The position numbers and the translations under genes are program-made. This document shows, in pieces, positions 25,001-33,734 of a stretch of DNA of 64,000 bases. The stretch is taken from positions 670,841-734,840 of the forward strand of contig NZ_ML123049.1 in NCBI RefSeq assembly GCF_003846175.1, given 5' to 3'. Below the pieces are notes generated by a model. The model did no database searches. It was not told the DNA's origin and saw nothing but the letters and a program-made list of their open reading frames with translations. Every line of letters starts with the position of its first letter. Positions within the stretch are counted from its first letter, which is position 1. This stretch comes from Streptomyces sp. ADI95-17 (lineage in GTDB: Bacteria; Actinomycetota; Actinomycetes; Streptomycetales; Streptomycetaceae).

Positions 25001-25028
25001 GGGCCGGCGGAGACCACTCCGTCGGCCC
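25001..25028. terminator. Terminator between cynS and cchA
   Basis: GGGCCGGCGGA (25001-25011) and TCCGTCGGCCC (25018-25028) form an 11-base stem with one G-U pair and a 6-base loop, between two convergent stop codons. It can act in both directions. Confidence 0.7.
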
Positions 25029-25035
25029 GTCCGTG

Positions 25036-25983
25036 TCAGGGCCGGTTTGTGAGGTAGCCGCCCATGGAGGTGAAGTACTCCGTCGCGGGCAGCTCCCGGC
25101 CGTCCTCGGTCCGTACCCGGGTGATGGCCAGGCCGTGGTTGCGGCCGGTGCGGGCGTCGGCTCCGGCGACGATCACCACGCCCTCGCCCTCGCGGTAGAA
25201 GATCCGGCCGGGCGTACCGCCGTAACGGCCCTGGGACACCACCGAGGCGAGGACTTCGAGCCGCTTGCCGCGGTGGAAGGTGAAGGCGCTGGGGTACGGC
25301 TCCGACTGGGCGCGGACCAGGCGTTCGAGGTCCTCGGCCGGCCAGCTCCAGTCCATGCGGATGTCCTCGGCAGACCGCTTGTGGAAGAAGCTGGCCAGGG
25401 AGCGGTCCTGCTTGGTGAACTCGCTCTGCCCGGAGGCGATCAGGCCGAGTGCGCCGATGGTGACCGGGGCGATGAGGTCGACGGTCTTGTGGAAGAGGTC
25501 CGTGGCGGTGTCCGTCGGTCCGACCGGAACCGCCTCCTGCCGGACGATGTCGCCGGCGTCGAGGTCGTCGTCCATCATGTGCGCGGTGACGCCCACTTCG
25601 GACTCGCCGTTGATCAGGGCCCAGATCAGCGGGGAGAATCCGGCGTACTTCGGCAGCAGTGAGTCGTGGACGTTCAGCGTGCCGTGGCGCGGGAGGCCGA
25701 AGATGTGCGGCGGGATCCAGGTGCGCCAGTTGTTGGCGACGATGATGTCCGGATCGGCCTCCTTGAGGCGCTCGAACAGCTCGTCGTCGTCGGGGCGGTT
25801 GCGTATCAGCACCGGGACGCCGTGCTCCTCGGCGAGGTCGGCCACCGAGTCGCTCCAGATCTTCTCGTACGCATGCTCGCTCTTGGGGTGCGTCACGACC
25901 AGTTCCACACTGTGCTCGGAGTCCAGGAGGGCTTGCAGGGTGCGGTGCCCCCAGGTCTGGTAACCGAACATGACGACCCGCAT
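25036..25983 (-). CDS. cchA: CchA, hydroxyornithine formyltransferase of coelichelin synthesis
   Basis: A 315-residue formyltransferase of the methionyl-tRNA formyltransferase fold. It should transfer the formyl group of N10-formyltetrahydrofolate to N5-hydroxyornithine. The active-site motif is N104-V-H106 in NVHDSLLPKYAGFSP, with D142/D145 in DDDLDAGDIV; a C-terminal OB-like domain follows. It is the first gene of the coelichelin cluster as known from Streptomyces coelicolor, divergent from the ornithine hydroxylase gene, and has an iron box 39-57 bases upstream of its start. The methionyl enzyme is unlikely given this context. Confidence 0.95.
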   Translation of the reverse strand: MRVVMFGYQTWGHRTLQALLDSEHSVELVVTHPKSEHAYEKIWSDSVADLAEEHGVPVLIRNRPDDDELFERLKEADPDIIVANNWRTWIPPHIFGLPRHGTLNVHDSLLPKYAGFSPLIWALINGESEVGVTAHMMDDDLDAGDIVRQEAVPVGPTDTATDLFHKTVDLIAPVTIGALGLIASGQSEFTKQDRSLASFFHKRSAEDIRMDWSWPAEDLERLVRAQSEPYPSAFTFHRGKRLEVLASVVSQGRYGGTPGRIFYREGEGVVIVAGADARTGRNHGLAITRVRTEDGRELPATEYFTSMGGYLTNRP

Positions 25984-26021
25984 GGGGTTCCTCCTCAGAG
26001 CAGGGATAGACCGGCAGCAAG

Positions 26022-26040
26022 TAAAGCAAGGCTTACCTTA
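26022..26040. promoter_or_regulatory. Iron box upstream of cchA
   Basis: TAAAGCAAGGCTTACCTTA matches 13 of 19 positions of the palindromic actinobacterial iron box TTAGGTTAGGCTAACCTAA by eye. It is placed to control the minus-strand cchA through a DmdR1/IdeR-type repressor. Confidence 0.65.
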
Positions 26041-26133
26041 GTTTGCAACAGGGCTATTTCGGGCCTTGGTTGACGATGCGTCAGGCGGTCGGGCGCACTC
26101 CGTGACGGGGCGCCTATCGACAACGTCGCGTGA

Positions 26134-26152
26134 TTAGCTTAGGCTCACCTAA
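26134..26152. promoter_or_regulatory. Iron box upstream of cchB
   Basis: TTAGCTTAGGCTCACCTAA differs at one position from the common Streptomyces iron box TTAGGTTAGGCTCACCTAA. It lies 87-105 bases before the cchB start codon and should confer iron repression on the importer and hydroxylase genes. Confidence 0.88.
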
Positions 26153-26238
26153 GTTTGGTCGGGTGGCCTGCTCGGCATGCCCGCCTCTCGTATCTTTCCT
26201 ACGCCTGACAGGCGGATTTCCCGCACGATGGGAGTGAC

Positions 26239-27591
26239 ATGTCACCGGTTCTTCCTGGCGACGCACCACTGGTCCATGACCTGATCGGAATCGGCTTCGG
26301 CCCCTCCAATGTGGCCATGGCGATCGCGCTGAGCGAGCACAACACCCGCGTCGGCAGGCAGGAGTCCGTCACCGCCCACTTCTTCGAGCAGCAGCAGAGC
26401 TTCGGCTGGCACCGCGGCATGCTGATCGACGACGCCACCATGCAGGTGTCCTTCCTCAAGGACCTGGTGACGCTCCGGAACCCGTCCAGCGAGTACAGCT
26501 TCCTCTGCTATCTGCAGAGCAAGGGCCGGCTGATCGACTTCATCAACCACAAGAACCTCTTCCCGCTGCGGGTCGAGTTCCACGACTACTTCGAGTGGGC
26601 CGCGGCCAAGGTCGACGACATGGTCTCCTACGGTCACGAGGTCGTCTCCGTCACACCTTTCGTCCACGACGGCGTCGTGGAGTACCTGGACGTGACCGTC
26701 CGCTCGGCGGAGGGCCTCTCGGTCCACCGGGCCCGCAACCTCGTCATCGGAACGGGGCTGCGCCCGCTGATGCCGGAGGGTGTGGAGCGGGGCGAGCGGG
26801 TCTGGCACAACTCCGATCTGCTGCGGAAGGTCGACGCGCTGGAAGGCACCTCGCCCTCACGGTTCGTCGTCGTGGGCGCCGGCCAGAGCGCCGCCGAGAA
26901 CGTCGCCTACCTGCACCGCCGCTTCCCCGAGGCCGAGGTCTGCGCGGTCTTCTCCCGCTACGGCTACAGCCCCGCCGACGACAGCAGCTTCGCCAACCGG
27001 ATCTTCGACCCGGGTGCGGTCGACGACTACTTCGCCGCGCCCGAGAGCGTGAAGAACCGGCTGATGGCCTACCACGGCAACACCAACTACTCCGTGGTGG
27101 ACATCGACCTGATCGACGATCTGTACCGGCAGATGTACCAGGAGAAGGTCCTCGGCACCGAACGGCTGCGCTTCATCAACGTCTCCCGGGTCACCGGGGT
27201 CCAGGAGACGCCCGACGGCGTCCGTACCGCGGTGAACTCCCTCGTCACGGGCGAGGAGACGCTCCTGGACGCCGATGTCGTGGTGTTCGCCACCGGCTAC
27301 AGCCCCGCCGATCCGCTCGGCCTGCTCGGCGAGGTCGCCGACCGCTGCCTGCGCGACGACGCGGGCCGGGTACGCGTCGAGCGCGACTACCGGATAGCGA
27401 CCGACCCCGGACTGCGCTGCGGGATCTACCTCCAGGGCGGCACCGAGCACACCCACGGCATCACCACGTCCCTCCTGTCCAACACCGCGATACGGGTGGG
27501 TGAGATCCTCGACTCGCTCCTCGACCGGGGAGTCAAGTCCGCCTCCGACGAGGCCCGGCCGGTCGCCGACGGTACCGGTACGCACGCGTGA
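26239..27591 (+). CDS. cchB: CchB, L-ornithine N5-monooxygenase
   Basis: A 450-residue flavin-dependent N-hydroxylase (SidA/PvdA/IucD family) that hydroxylates the side-chain amine of ornithine, the first committed step to the hydroxamates of coelichelin. The FAD motif is GIGFGPSN (residues 17-24), the NADPH motif VVGAGQSAAENV is near residue 214, and the late FATGYSP motif is typical of the family. The ATG at 26239 follows GGGAGTGAC. It begins the rightward run of cluster genes and is preceded by a near-perfect iron box. Confidence 0.96.
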   Translation: MSPVLPGDAPLVHDLIGIGFGPSNVAMAIALSEHNTRVGRQESVTAHFFEQQQSFGWHRGMLIDDATMQVSFLKDLVTLRNPSSEYSFLCYLQSKGRLIDFINHKNLFPLRVEFHDYFEWAAAKVDDMVSYGHEVVSVTPFVHDGVVEYLDVTVRSAEGLSVHRARNLVIGTGLRPLMPEGVERGERVWHNSDLLRKVDALEGTSPSRFVVVGAGQSAAENVAYLHRRFPEAEVCAVFSRYGYSPADDSSFANRIFDPGAVDDYFAAPESVKNRLMAYHGNTNYSVVDIDLIDDLYRQMYQEKVLGTERLRFINVSRVTGVQETPDGVRTAVNSLVTGEETLLDADVVVFATGYSPADPLGLLGEVADRCLRDDAGRVRVERDYRIATDPGLRCGIYLQGGTEHTHGITTSLLSNTAIRVGEILDSLLDRGVKSASDEARPVADGTGTHA

Positions 27592-27631
27592 GGTCCGGGG
27601 CTGGCCGTGCCGCCCCGGCGGACCATGAGGG

Positions 27632-28705
27632 ATGACGAACGTCGACATGCGCACGATTGCAGTTGAGCGCCCCGCACCCGGGGGTACGACGGAGGCCCGT
27701 CGGCGGCGGGTCCTGGGTCTGGGCGCGCTCTTGGCCGTCCTGGTGATCGCGGCGGCGGTGTCGCTGGCCGTCGGCGCGCGTGCGCTGAGCCCCGCCGAGG
27801 TCTGGCACGGGCTGTTCACGGCGCCCGAGGCCGACCGGCGGCTCACCGAGATCAGGCTCATCGTGCACACCGTCCGGGTGCCCCGGACGGTGCTGTCGAT
27901 CGTGGCGGGCCTCGCCCTGGGGGTCGGCGGAGCGCTGATCCAGGGGTACACCCGCAACCCCATAGCCGACACCGGCCTGTTGGGGGTCAACGCCGGCGCC
28001 TCGTTCGCCGTGGTGTCGGTGATCGCGGTGTTCGGGTTCGCCGACCCGTTCCAGTACGTCTGGTTCGCCTTCCTCGGAGCGGCGGTCGCCGGTGTCGTCG
28101 TCTTCGGCCTGGCGAGCATCGGCCGGGGCGCGGGCAACCCGCTGACGCTCGCCCTGGCCGGGCAGGGGCTCACGGTCTTCCTCGCGGCGATGACCACCGC
28201 GGTCGCGCTCTCCGACCAGAAGTCGCTGAACGCGCTGCGGTTGTGGAACTCGGGCTCCGTGGCCGGTGTCGGATTCGACGTCATCCGGCCGGTCACCGCG
28301 TTCATCGCGGTCGGACTGGTGCTGGCCCTGATCACCCTGCCCGCCCTCAACCTGCTCAACCTGGGCGACGACGTGGCACGGGGGCTGGGCGTGAACATCG
28401 CGCTGAGCCGGACCATCGGCATCGTCGCCATCACCCTGCTGGCGGGCGCGGCCACGGCGGCGTGCGGCCCCATCGCGTTCCTCGGCCTCATGGTGGCCCA
28501 CGTGGCCCGCTACCTGACCGGCCCGGACTACCGCTGGCTGGTGCCGTACGCGGGGCTGCTCGGCTCCGTCGTCCTGCTGGTCTGCGACATCGCGGGCCGA
28601 CTGGTGGTGCGGCCGGGCGAGTTGGACGCGGGTGTCGTGGTCGCGCTCCTCGGCGCCCCGTTCTTCGCGGTTCTCGTGTGGCGAGGAAAGTTCAAGAGCG
28701 CATGA
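27632..28705 (+). CDS. cchC: CchC, ferrisiderophore ABC permease (FecCD family)
   Basis: A 357-residue integral membrane protein of the FecCD/BtuC family with about nine or ten helices. Family landmarks are VRVPRTVLSIVAGLALGVGGALIQGYTRNPIADTGLLGVNAGA and the cytoplasmic ATPase-contact loop near DDVARGLGVNIALSR. It forms a heterodimeric channel with the next gene product. The start at 27632 has a close GAGGG; an ATG at 27647 is an alternative. Its stop overlaps the cchD start codon (ATGA). Confidence 0.94.
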   Translation: MTNVDMRTIAVERPAPGGTTEARRRRVLGLGALLAVLVIAAAVSLAVGARALSPAEVWHGLFTAPEADRRLTEIRLIVHTVRVPRTVLSIVAGLALGVGGALIQGYTRNPIADTGLLGVNAGASFAVVSVIAVFGFADPFQYVWFAFLGAAVAGVVVFGLASIGRGAGNPLTLALAGQGLTVFLAAMTTAVALSDQKSLNALRLWNSGSVAGVGFDVIRPVTAFIAVGLVLALITLPALNLLNLGDDVARGLGVNIALSRTIGIVAITLLAGAATAACGPIAFLGLMVAHVARYLTGPDYRWLVPYAGLLGSVVLLVCDIAGRLVVRPGELDAGVVVALLGAPFFAVLVWRGKFKSA

Positions 28706-29763
28706 ACGGGACGGACATGAACCCATCGGTGGCGCCGGGCGTACGGCTCGGCCATGTGTCGTTCGTATGGCGGCCCTGGCTCGTCCTGGTCACCCTGCTG
28801 CTGGCGGCGGCGGCCTTCCTGATCTTCTGTGTCTCCATCGGCGTCGGGGACTTCTCCATCGGGCTGCCCCGGGTGATCGCCACCATCCTCGGCCGGGGCG
28901 AACAGGTCGACGAGTTCGTGATCATGGACTTGCGGATGCCGCGCGCCCTGGCCGGTCTGGTCGTGGGGTTCGCGCTGGGGATGTCCGGGGCGATCACCCA
29001 GTCCGTCGCACGCAATCCGCTCGCCAGCCCGGACATCCTGGGCATCACCGGGGGAGCCGGCGCGGTCGCGGTCCTCCTGGTGACGGCGTCGGGCGGCACC
29101 GCGGCGGCGGTCGTCGGCTCGGTGGGCCTGCCCGCGGCGGCGCTCGCGGGCGGTCTCGGCACCGGTCTGCTGGTGTACTTCCTGGCCTGGCGGCGCGGGA
29201 TCGACGGCTTCCGGCTCATCCTCATCGGCATCTCGGTGAGCGCCGTGATGGAGGCGATCACGACCTGGCTGCTGGTCTCCGCCGACATCAGGGACGTGGC
29301 CAGGGCCCAGTCGTGGCTGGTCGGTTCGCTGGACGGCCGGTCGTGGGACGAGGTCCGGGTGGCGTTCTGGGGCACGCTCGTCCTCGTCGTCCTCGTGGCC
29401 GCCGTCGCCTTCCAGTTCAAGCCGATGCACCTCGGCGACGAGGTCGCCGCCGGCCTCGGCGTCCGGTACTCCGGGGTGCGGGCCGTCCTGCTGCTGTGCG
29501 CGGTCCTGCTGGCCGCCCTGGCGGTGAGCGCGGCCGGCCCGGTCCCGTTCGTCGCCCTGGTGGCGCCGCAGGTGGCGATGCGTCTGGCGAGGTTCCCGAC
29601 GCCGCCGATGGTGGCCTCCGGTCTGGTCGGCGCGGTGCTGCTGATCGGCTCGGACCTGGTCGCGCGCACGGCGCTGCCGATCACCCTCCCGGTCGGCGTG
29701 GTCACCGCCGCGATCGGCGGGCCCTTCCTCATCTACCTGCTGGTGCGGGCAAACCTCAGGTAG
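28702..29763 (+). CDS. cchD: CchD, ferrisiderophore ABC permease (FecCD family)
   Basis: A 353-residue partner of CchC with the same fold: LRMPRALAGLVVGFALGMSGAITQSVARNPLASPDILGITGGAG near the N-terminus and GDEVAAGLGVRYSGVRA for the coupling loop. The start overlaps the upstream stop, so the two subunits are translated together. It imports ferric coelichelin delivered by the CchF lipoprotein, powered by CchE. Confidence 0.94.
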   Translation: MNGTDMNPSVAPGVRLGHVSFVWRPWLVLVTLLLAAAAFLIFCVSIGVGDFSIGLPRVIATILGRGEQVDEFVIMDLRMPRALAGLVVGFALGMSGAITQSVARNPLASPDILGITGGAGAVAVLLVTASGGTAAAVVGSVGLPAAALAGGLGTGLLVYFLAWRRGIDGFRLILIGISVSAVMEAITTWLLVSADIRDVARAQSWLVGSLDGRSWDEVRVAFWGTLVLVVLVAAVAFQFKPMHLGDEVAAGLGVRYSGVRAVLLLCAVLLAALAVSAAGPVPFVALVAPQVAMRLARFPTPPMVASGLVGAVLLIGSDLVARTALPITLPVGVVTAAIGGPFLIYLLVRANLR

Positions 29764-29802
29764 GCGGTATGAATGCAGAACAGATCTATACAAGGGGGGC
29801 TC

Positions 29803-30645
29803 GTGGCCGCTCAGTTCACCACCGGGACCGACGCCGGGGTCAAGGACGTCCCGCGGCTGGCGGCCAGGGGCGTCACGGTCGGATACGGCGGCCGGACGGT
29901 CATCGACGACCTCGACGTGGTGATACCCCCGGGGGTGATCACCACGATCATCGGTCCCAACGGCTGTGGGAAGTCCACCCTGTTGCGCACCCTGACCCGG
30001 CTGCTCAAGCCGTCCTCGGGAACGGTCGTGCTGGACGGCGAGGACATCGGCAGCCTCCGGACCAGGGACGTGGCGAAGAAACTGGGTCTGCTCCCGCAGG
30101 CGCCGGTCGCGCCGGAGGGGCTGACCGTGGCCGACCTGGTCGCCAGGGGACGCCACCCGCACCAGAGCTGGCTGCGGCAGTGGTCCTCGGACGACGCCGG
30201 CGTGGTGGAACGCGCACTGGCCATGACCGGGGTGTCCGAACTGGCCGACCGTCCGGTCGACTCGCTCTCCGGCGGACAGCGCCAACGCGTCTGGATCTCC
30301 ATGACCCTGGCCCAGGGCACCGATCTGCTGCTGCTGGACGAGCCGACCACGTATCTGGACCTCGCGCACGCGATAGACGTGCTCGACCTGGTCGACGATC
30401 TGCACGAGTCCGGGTGCACGGTGGTCATGGTGCTGCACGACCTCAATCTGGCGACGCGTTACAGCGACAACCTGATCGTGATGCGGGCCGGCTCCATCCT
30501 GGCGCAGGGGCACCCGCGCGATGTGATCACCGCCGAGTTGCTGCACGAGGCGTTCGGGCTGCAGGCCACGGTCATCGACGACCCGGTGGGCGACCGGCCG
30601 CTCATCGTGCCGATCGGGCGTACGCACGTCCGGCTCGCCCCGTAG
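29803..30645 (+). CDS. cchE: CchE, ferrisiderophore ABC ATPase (FepC type)
   Basis: A 280-residue ATPase: Walker A GPNGCGKST, Q-loop LLPQAP, signature LSGGQRQRVWISMTLA, Walker B LLLLDEPTTYLD, and switch histidine VLHDLNLA, all canonical for the iron-siderophore class (the TTYLD phrase is diagnostic). I prefer the GTG at 29803 because AAGGGGGG lies just before it; an ATG at 29773 would add ten residues. It powers the CchCD channel. Confidence 0.94.
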   Translation: MAAQFTTGTDAGVKDVPRLAARGVTVGYGGRTVIDDLDVVIPPGVITTIIGPNGCGKSTLLRTLTRLLKPSSGTVVLDGEDIGSLRTRDVAKKLGLLPQAPVAPEGLTVADLVARGRHPHQSWLRQWSSDDAGVVERALAMTGVSELADRPVDSLSGGQRQRVWISMTLAQGTDLLLLDEPTTYLDLAHAIDVLDLVDDLHESGCTVVMVLHDLNLATRYSDNLIVMRAGSILAQGHPRDVITAELLHEAFGLQATVIDDPVGDRPLIVPIGRTHVRLAP

Positions 30646-30702
30646 AACGCGGCGTTCCGGGGGCTCGGCCCAAGTGATGCCCGGCGGGGGAAAGTTCAAA
30701 AG

Positions 30703-30721
30703 TTAGGCTAGGCTGACCTCA
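30703..30721. promoter_or_regulatory. Iron box 1 upstream of cchF
   Basis: TTAGGCTAGGCTGACCTCA matches 16 of 19 positions of the palindromic iron box by eye, 72-90 bases before the cchF start codon. It gives the lipoprotein gene its own iron-controlled promoter inside the cluster. Confidence 0.8.
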
Positions 30722-30732
30722 CTTGAGCAGGG

Positions 30733-30751
30733 TAAGGTTTGGCTGCCCTTA
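30733..30751. promoter_or_regulatory. Iron box 2 upstream of cchF
   Basis: TAAGGTTTGGCTGCCCTTA matches 14 of 19 positions and starts 30 bases (about three helical turns) after iron box 1. The pair suggests co-operative repressor binding. Confidence 0.65.
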
Positions 30752-30792
30752 CATTGAGGTGCAGTGGACTGCGTGAAAGCAAGGGATTCCGG

Positions 30793-31842
30793 ATGCTTCT
30801 CCATCGAACGACGCGAGTGAAGCCCTGGCGGCGGGTGGCGGCGATACTGTCCGCCGCGACTCTCGGCGTCGGCCTCCTCGCGGGGTGCGGTTCCGATTCG
30901 GCGGACAAGAAGAACGAGGACGCTCCGGCCGCCTCCTCCGGCGCGTTCCCGGTCACCGTTGAACACGCATTCGGATCCACGGAGATCACCAAGGCCCCCA
31001 AGCGCGTCGTCTCCGTGGGCTACACGGACGACCAGGCCATCCTGGCCCTCGGGATCAAGCCGGTCGGCATGGTGGACCAGTACCCGAACCCGGCGGGCAA
31101 GTCCCCCGACATCAACACCCAGTGGCCCTGGGTCAAGGACAAGTGGGGCGACACCCGCCCCGAGGTCATCATGAACAACGGTGACTCGGGCCCCAATTAC
31201 GAGAAGATCGCCTCGCTGCGGCCGGACCTGATCATCGCGGTCTACTCCGAGATCGACAAGGCCGCCTACGAGAAGCTCTCCAAGATCGCTCCGACGGTGG
31301 GCCGCACCAAGGGCGAGAAGGAGCCCTTCAGCGCGCCGTGGCAGGACAACGCGGTGCACATCGCCAAGGCGCTGGGCAAGGAGGCCGAGGGCGCCGAGCT
31401 GGTGCAGGGCATCCAGGACAAGCTCGGCGCGGCCGCGAAGGCGCACCCGGAGTTCGCGAAGCAGACCGCCGTGGCGCTGTCCTGGTACAAGGACTCCGTC
31501 GCGCCGTTCACCTCCACCGACGTGCGCGGCCGGCTGGTGACGGGCACCGGCTTCAAGTACCAGACCGAGATCGACTCGGTCGCGGACGGCAAGTTCTTCA
31601 CCGTGCTGTCCCCCGAGCGCATCGACCTGGTCGACGTCGACCGCATCGTCGTCATCAACGACAAGGCGGACACGGACGCGCTGAAGAAGTTCGAGCTGTT
31701 CAACAACCTGCCCGCCGTCAAGAACGGCAAGGTCTCGTACCTGCTGGACAGCGAGGGCCCGGCGGTCGGTGCCGCCATGTCCCAGGGAACCCTGCTCTCC
31801 CTGCCGTACGCGATCGACGAGCTCGTCGAGTCGGTCAAGTAG
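30793..31842 (+). CDS. cchF: CchF, ferrisiderophore-binding lipoprotein
   Basis: A 349-residue binding protein of the FepB/FhuD type (Peripla_BP_2), the surface receptor for ferric coelichelin. A basic leader and hydrophobic segment end in the lipobox LLAGC. The mature domain begins VTVEHAFGSTEITKAPKRVVSVGYTDDQAILALGIKPVG, the signature opening of this family, and includes PEVIMNNGDSGPNYEKIASLRPDLIIA. I chose the ATG at 30793 with AAGGGATT upstream; an earlier in-frame ATG at 30739 lies within an iron box. Confidence 0.95.
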   Translation: MLLHRTTRVKPWRRVAAILSAATLGVGLLAGCGSDSADKKNEDAPAASSGAFPVTVEHAFGSTEITKAPKRVVSVGYTDDQAILALGIKPVGMVDQYPNPAGKSPDINTQWPWVKDKWGDTRPEVIMNNGDSGPNYEKIASLRPDLIIAVYSEIDKAAYEKLSKIAPTVGRTKGEKEPFSAPWQDNAVHIAKALGKEAEGAELVQGIQDKLGAAAKAHPEFAKQTAVALSWYKDSVAPFTSTDVRGRLVTGTGFKYQTEIDSVADGKFFTVLSPERIDLVDVDRIVVINDKADTDALKKFELFNNLPAVKNGKVSYLLDSEGPAVGAAMSQGTLLSLPYAIDELVESVK

Positions 31843-31888
31843 CAATGCCGACCGGACTGCCCCGTCCCCGGAGAGATTTGGTCTTCGT

Positions 31889-33676
31889 GTGAGTGCCACA
31901 GACGCCCCCGTCGCCCCCGCAACCCTGCGCACGGCGACCGGGGGCGAGGCCACCGCGTGGGTCGTGGCGCACTGCCGCCGCGCCCCGTGGCTGACAGCCT
32001 CCACCGTGCTCACCACGGTGGCCGGGGCGGCGCTCCAGGTGCTTCCCGTGCTCCTGCTGGGCCAGGTGGTCGACGGGGTCGTCGAGGGCGAATCGCGCTC
32101 CGTGCTGGTCACGGTCGGGGTGCTGATGGGGGCCGCCGCGCTGCTCGGCGCGGTGGCCACCGCGCTTTCGACGTATCTGATCGGGCGGCTGGGCGCGGAT
32201 CTGCTCGCCCGGCTGCGGGAGGGCGCCGTCCGTGCGGTGCTCGGGATGCCGAGCGCACGTGTCGAACAGGTCGGCCGGGGCGATGTGCTGTCCCGGGTCG
32301 GTGACGACGTGGCCGTGCTGTCCAGAGGCATCAGGGCGGCCGTCCCCACCGTCTTCTCGGCGGGCGTGCTGGTCGTCATCGCCACGGTCGGCATGTTCGG
32401 ACTGGACTGGCGGCTCGGCCTGGCCGGCGCCGGCGCACTGCCCGCGTACGCGCTGGCCCTGCGGTGGTACCTGCCCCGCTCCGCACCGCTCTACCGCAAG
32501 CAGCGGGCGGCCCAGGCCGACCGTGCGCAGGCGCTGATCAGCGGTCTCAACGGGATCGACACCGTACGGGCGTACCGCCTGGAGGGCGCCGTCCGCGAGA
32601 AGGTCACCGAGGAGTCGTGGCGGGTGCGCGATCTCGGCGTCGAGGTGTTCCGGTTCTTCGGGCGGTTCGTCGGCCGGGAGAACCGCGCCGAGTTCATCGG
32701 ACTGGTCCTCATCATCGTGGTGGGATACGCCCTGCTGGAGGCCGACGCCGCCAGTCTGGGCGAGGTGTCCGCGGCCCCGCTGATGTTCCACCGGCTGTTC
32801 ACCCCGCTGGGCGCCATCATGTTCACCTTCGACGAGGCACAGAAGTCGGGCGCGAGCCTCACCCGCCTGGTCGGGGTGCTGGGGGAGCCCGCGGAGGACC
32901 GGCTGGTGGGCGACGTGTCCGTCGCGCAGGCGGACCCCGGGGCGTATCCGGTGACGGTGGAGGGACTGACCTTCAGCTATCCGGGCAGCGACGAACCGGT
33001 CCTGCGGGAGGTGAACCTGTCCATCCCGGCCGGGGGTTCACTCGCCCTGGTGGGCGCGACGGGCGCGGGCAAGTCGACCCTGGCCGCCCTCGTCGCCGGC
33101 ACGGGCACGCCGCAGACCGGGTCGGTGCGCATCGGATCGCAGGACCTCGCCGGTCTGGACGAGGCCGGGGCGCGGGCCCTGGTGAGCATCCTGACGCAGG
33201 AGACCCACGTCTTCTCCGGTCCGCTCGCCGAGGACCTGCGGCTCGCCGCGCCCGGCGCGAGCGACGAGCGGCTGCTGGACGCCCTGCGCACGGTCGGCGC
33301 CGGCGAGTGGGTGGAACTGCTGCCCGACGGGCTGAACACCATGGTCGGCGAGGGCGGCGAGCGCCTCGATGTCACCAAGGTCGCCCAGATCGCCCTGGCC
33401 CGGCTGGTGTTGGGCCGTGCCCCGGTGGTGGTGCTCGACGAGTCGACCGCGGAGGCGGGCAGCGAGGGCGCCGCCGAACTCGAACGGGCCGTGCTGGCCG
33501 CCTGCTCGGGCCGGACCACGCTGTTCGTGGCACACCGGCTGACCCAGGCGATGGCGGCGGACCGGATCGCCGTGCTGTCCGAGGGACGGGTGGTGGAGGA
33601 GGGAACGCACGGGGAACTGGTGGCTCTGGGCGGCCAGTACGCACGCCTGTGGCGCGCCTGGCGCGAGGGCAGTTAG
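31889..33676 (+). CDS. cchG: CchG, ABC exporter half with intact Walker motifs and degenerate signature
   Basis: A 595-residue type IV ABC exporter subunit: six transmembrane helices (about residues 25-320) fused to an ATPase domain. Walker A is intact (GATGAGKST, catalytic K395) as is Walker B with glutamate (VVVLDES, D517-E518), and the switch histidine VAHRL is present. The signature LSGGQ, however, is replaced by LDVTK at about residues 493-497. The GTG start at 31889 is 47 bases after the cchF stop codon. With CchI it probably forms a heterodimer that exports desferricoelichelin or a precursor. Confidence 0.92.
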   Translation: MSATDAPVAPATLRTATGGEATAWVVAHCRRAPWLTASTVLTTVAGAALQVLPVLLLGQVVDGVVEGESRSVLVTVGVLMGAAALLGAVATALSTYLIGRLGADLLARLREGAVRAVLGMPSARVEQVGRGDVLSRVGDDVAVLSRGIRAAVPTVFSAGVLVVIATVGMFGLDWRLGLAGAGALPAYALALRWYLPRSAPLYRKQRAAQADRAQALISGLNGIDTVRAYRLEGAVREKVTEESWRVRDLGVEVFRFFGRFVGRENRAEFIGLVLIIVVGYALLEADAASLGEVSAAPLMFHRLFTPLGAIMFTFDEAQKSGASLTRLVGVLGEPAEDRLVGDVSVAQADPGAYPVTVEGLTFSYPGSDEPVLREVNLSIPAGGSLALVGATGAGKSTLAALVAGTGTPQTGSVRIGSQDLAGLDEAGARALVSILTQETHVFSGPLAEDLRLAAPGASDERLLDALRTVGAGEWVELLPDGLNTMVGEGGERLDVTKVAQIALARLVLGRAPVVVLDESTAEAGSEGAAELERAVLAACSGRTTLFVAHRLTQAMAADRIAVLSEGRVVEEGTHGELVALGGQYARLWRAWREGS

Positions 33677-33691
33677 GCAAGCCTGAATTCA
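33673..33691. promoter_or_regulatory. Weak iron-box-like sequence before the NRPS gene
   Basis: TTAGGCAAGCCTGAATTCA matches 12 of 19 positions, overlaps the cchG stop codon, and lies 44-62 bases before the NRPS start codon. It may be a decayed or low-affinity iron box; chance is possible. Confidence 0.35.
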
Positions 33692-33734
33692 GGTCGGGCC
33701 AACTTTCGTACCCTGGAAGGATGCTGAGTCGTCG

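Noticed and set aside
25984..26238. Small gene between cchA and cchB
   Set aside because: Only short non-coding-like frames exist; the segment is AT-rich for this genome and accounted for by two iron boxes and promoters.
30739..30792. Earlier start codon for cchF
   Set aside because: It falls inside the second iron box and has no ribosome site; the ATG at 30793 gives a normal lipoprotein signal.
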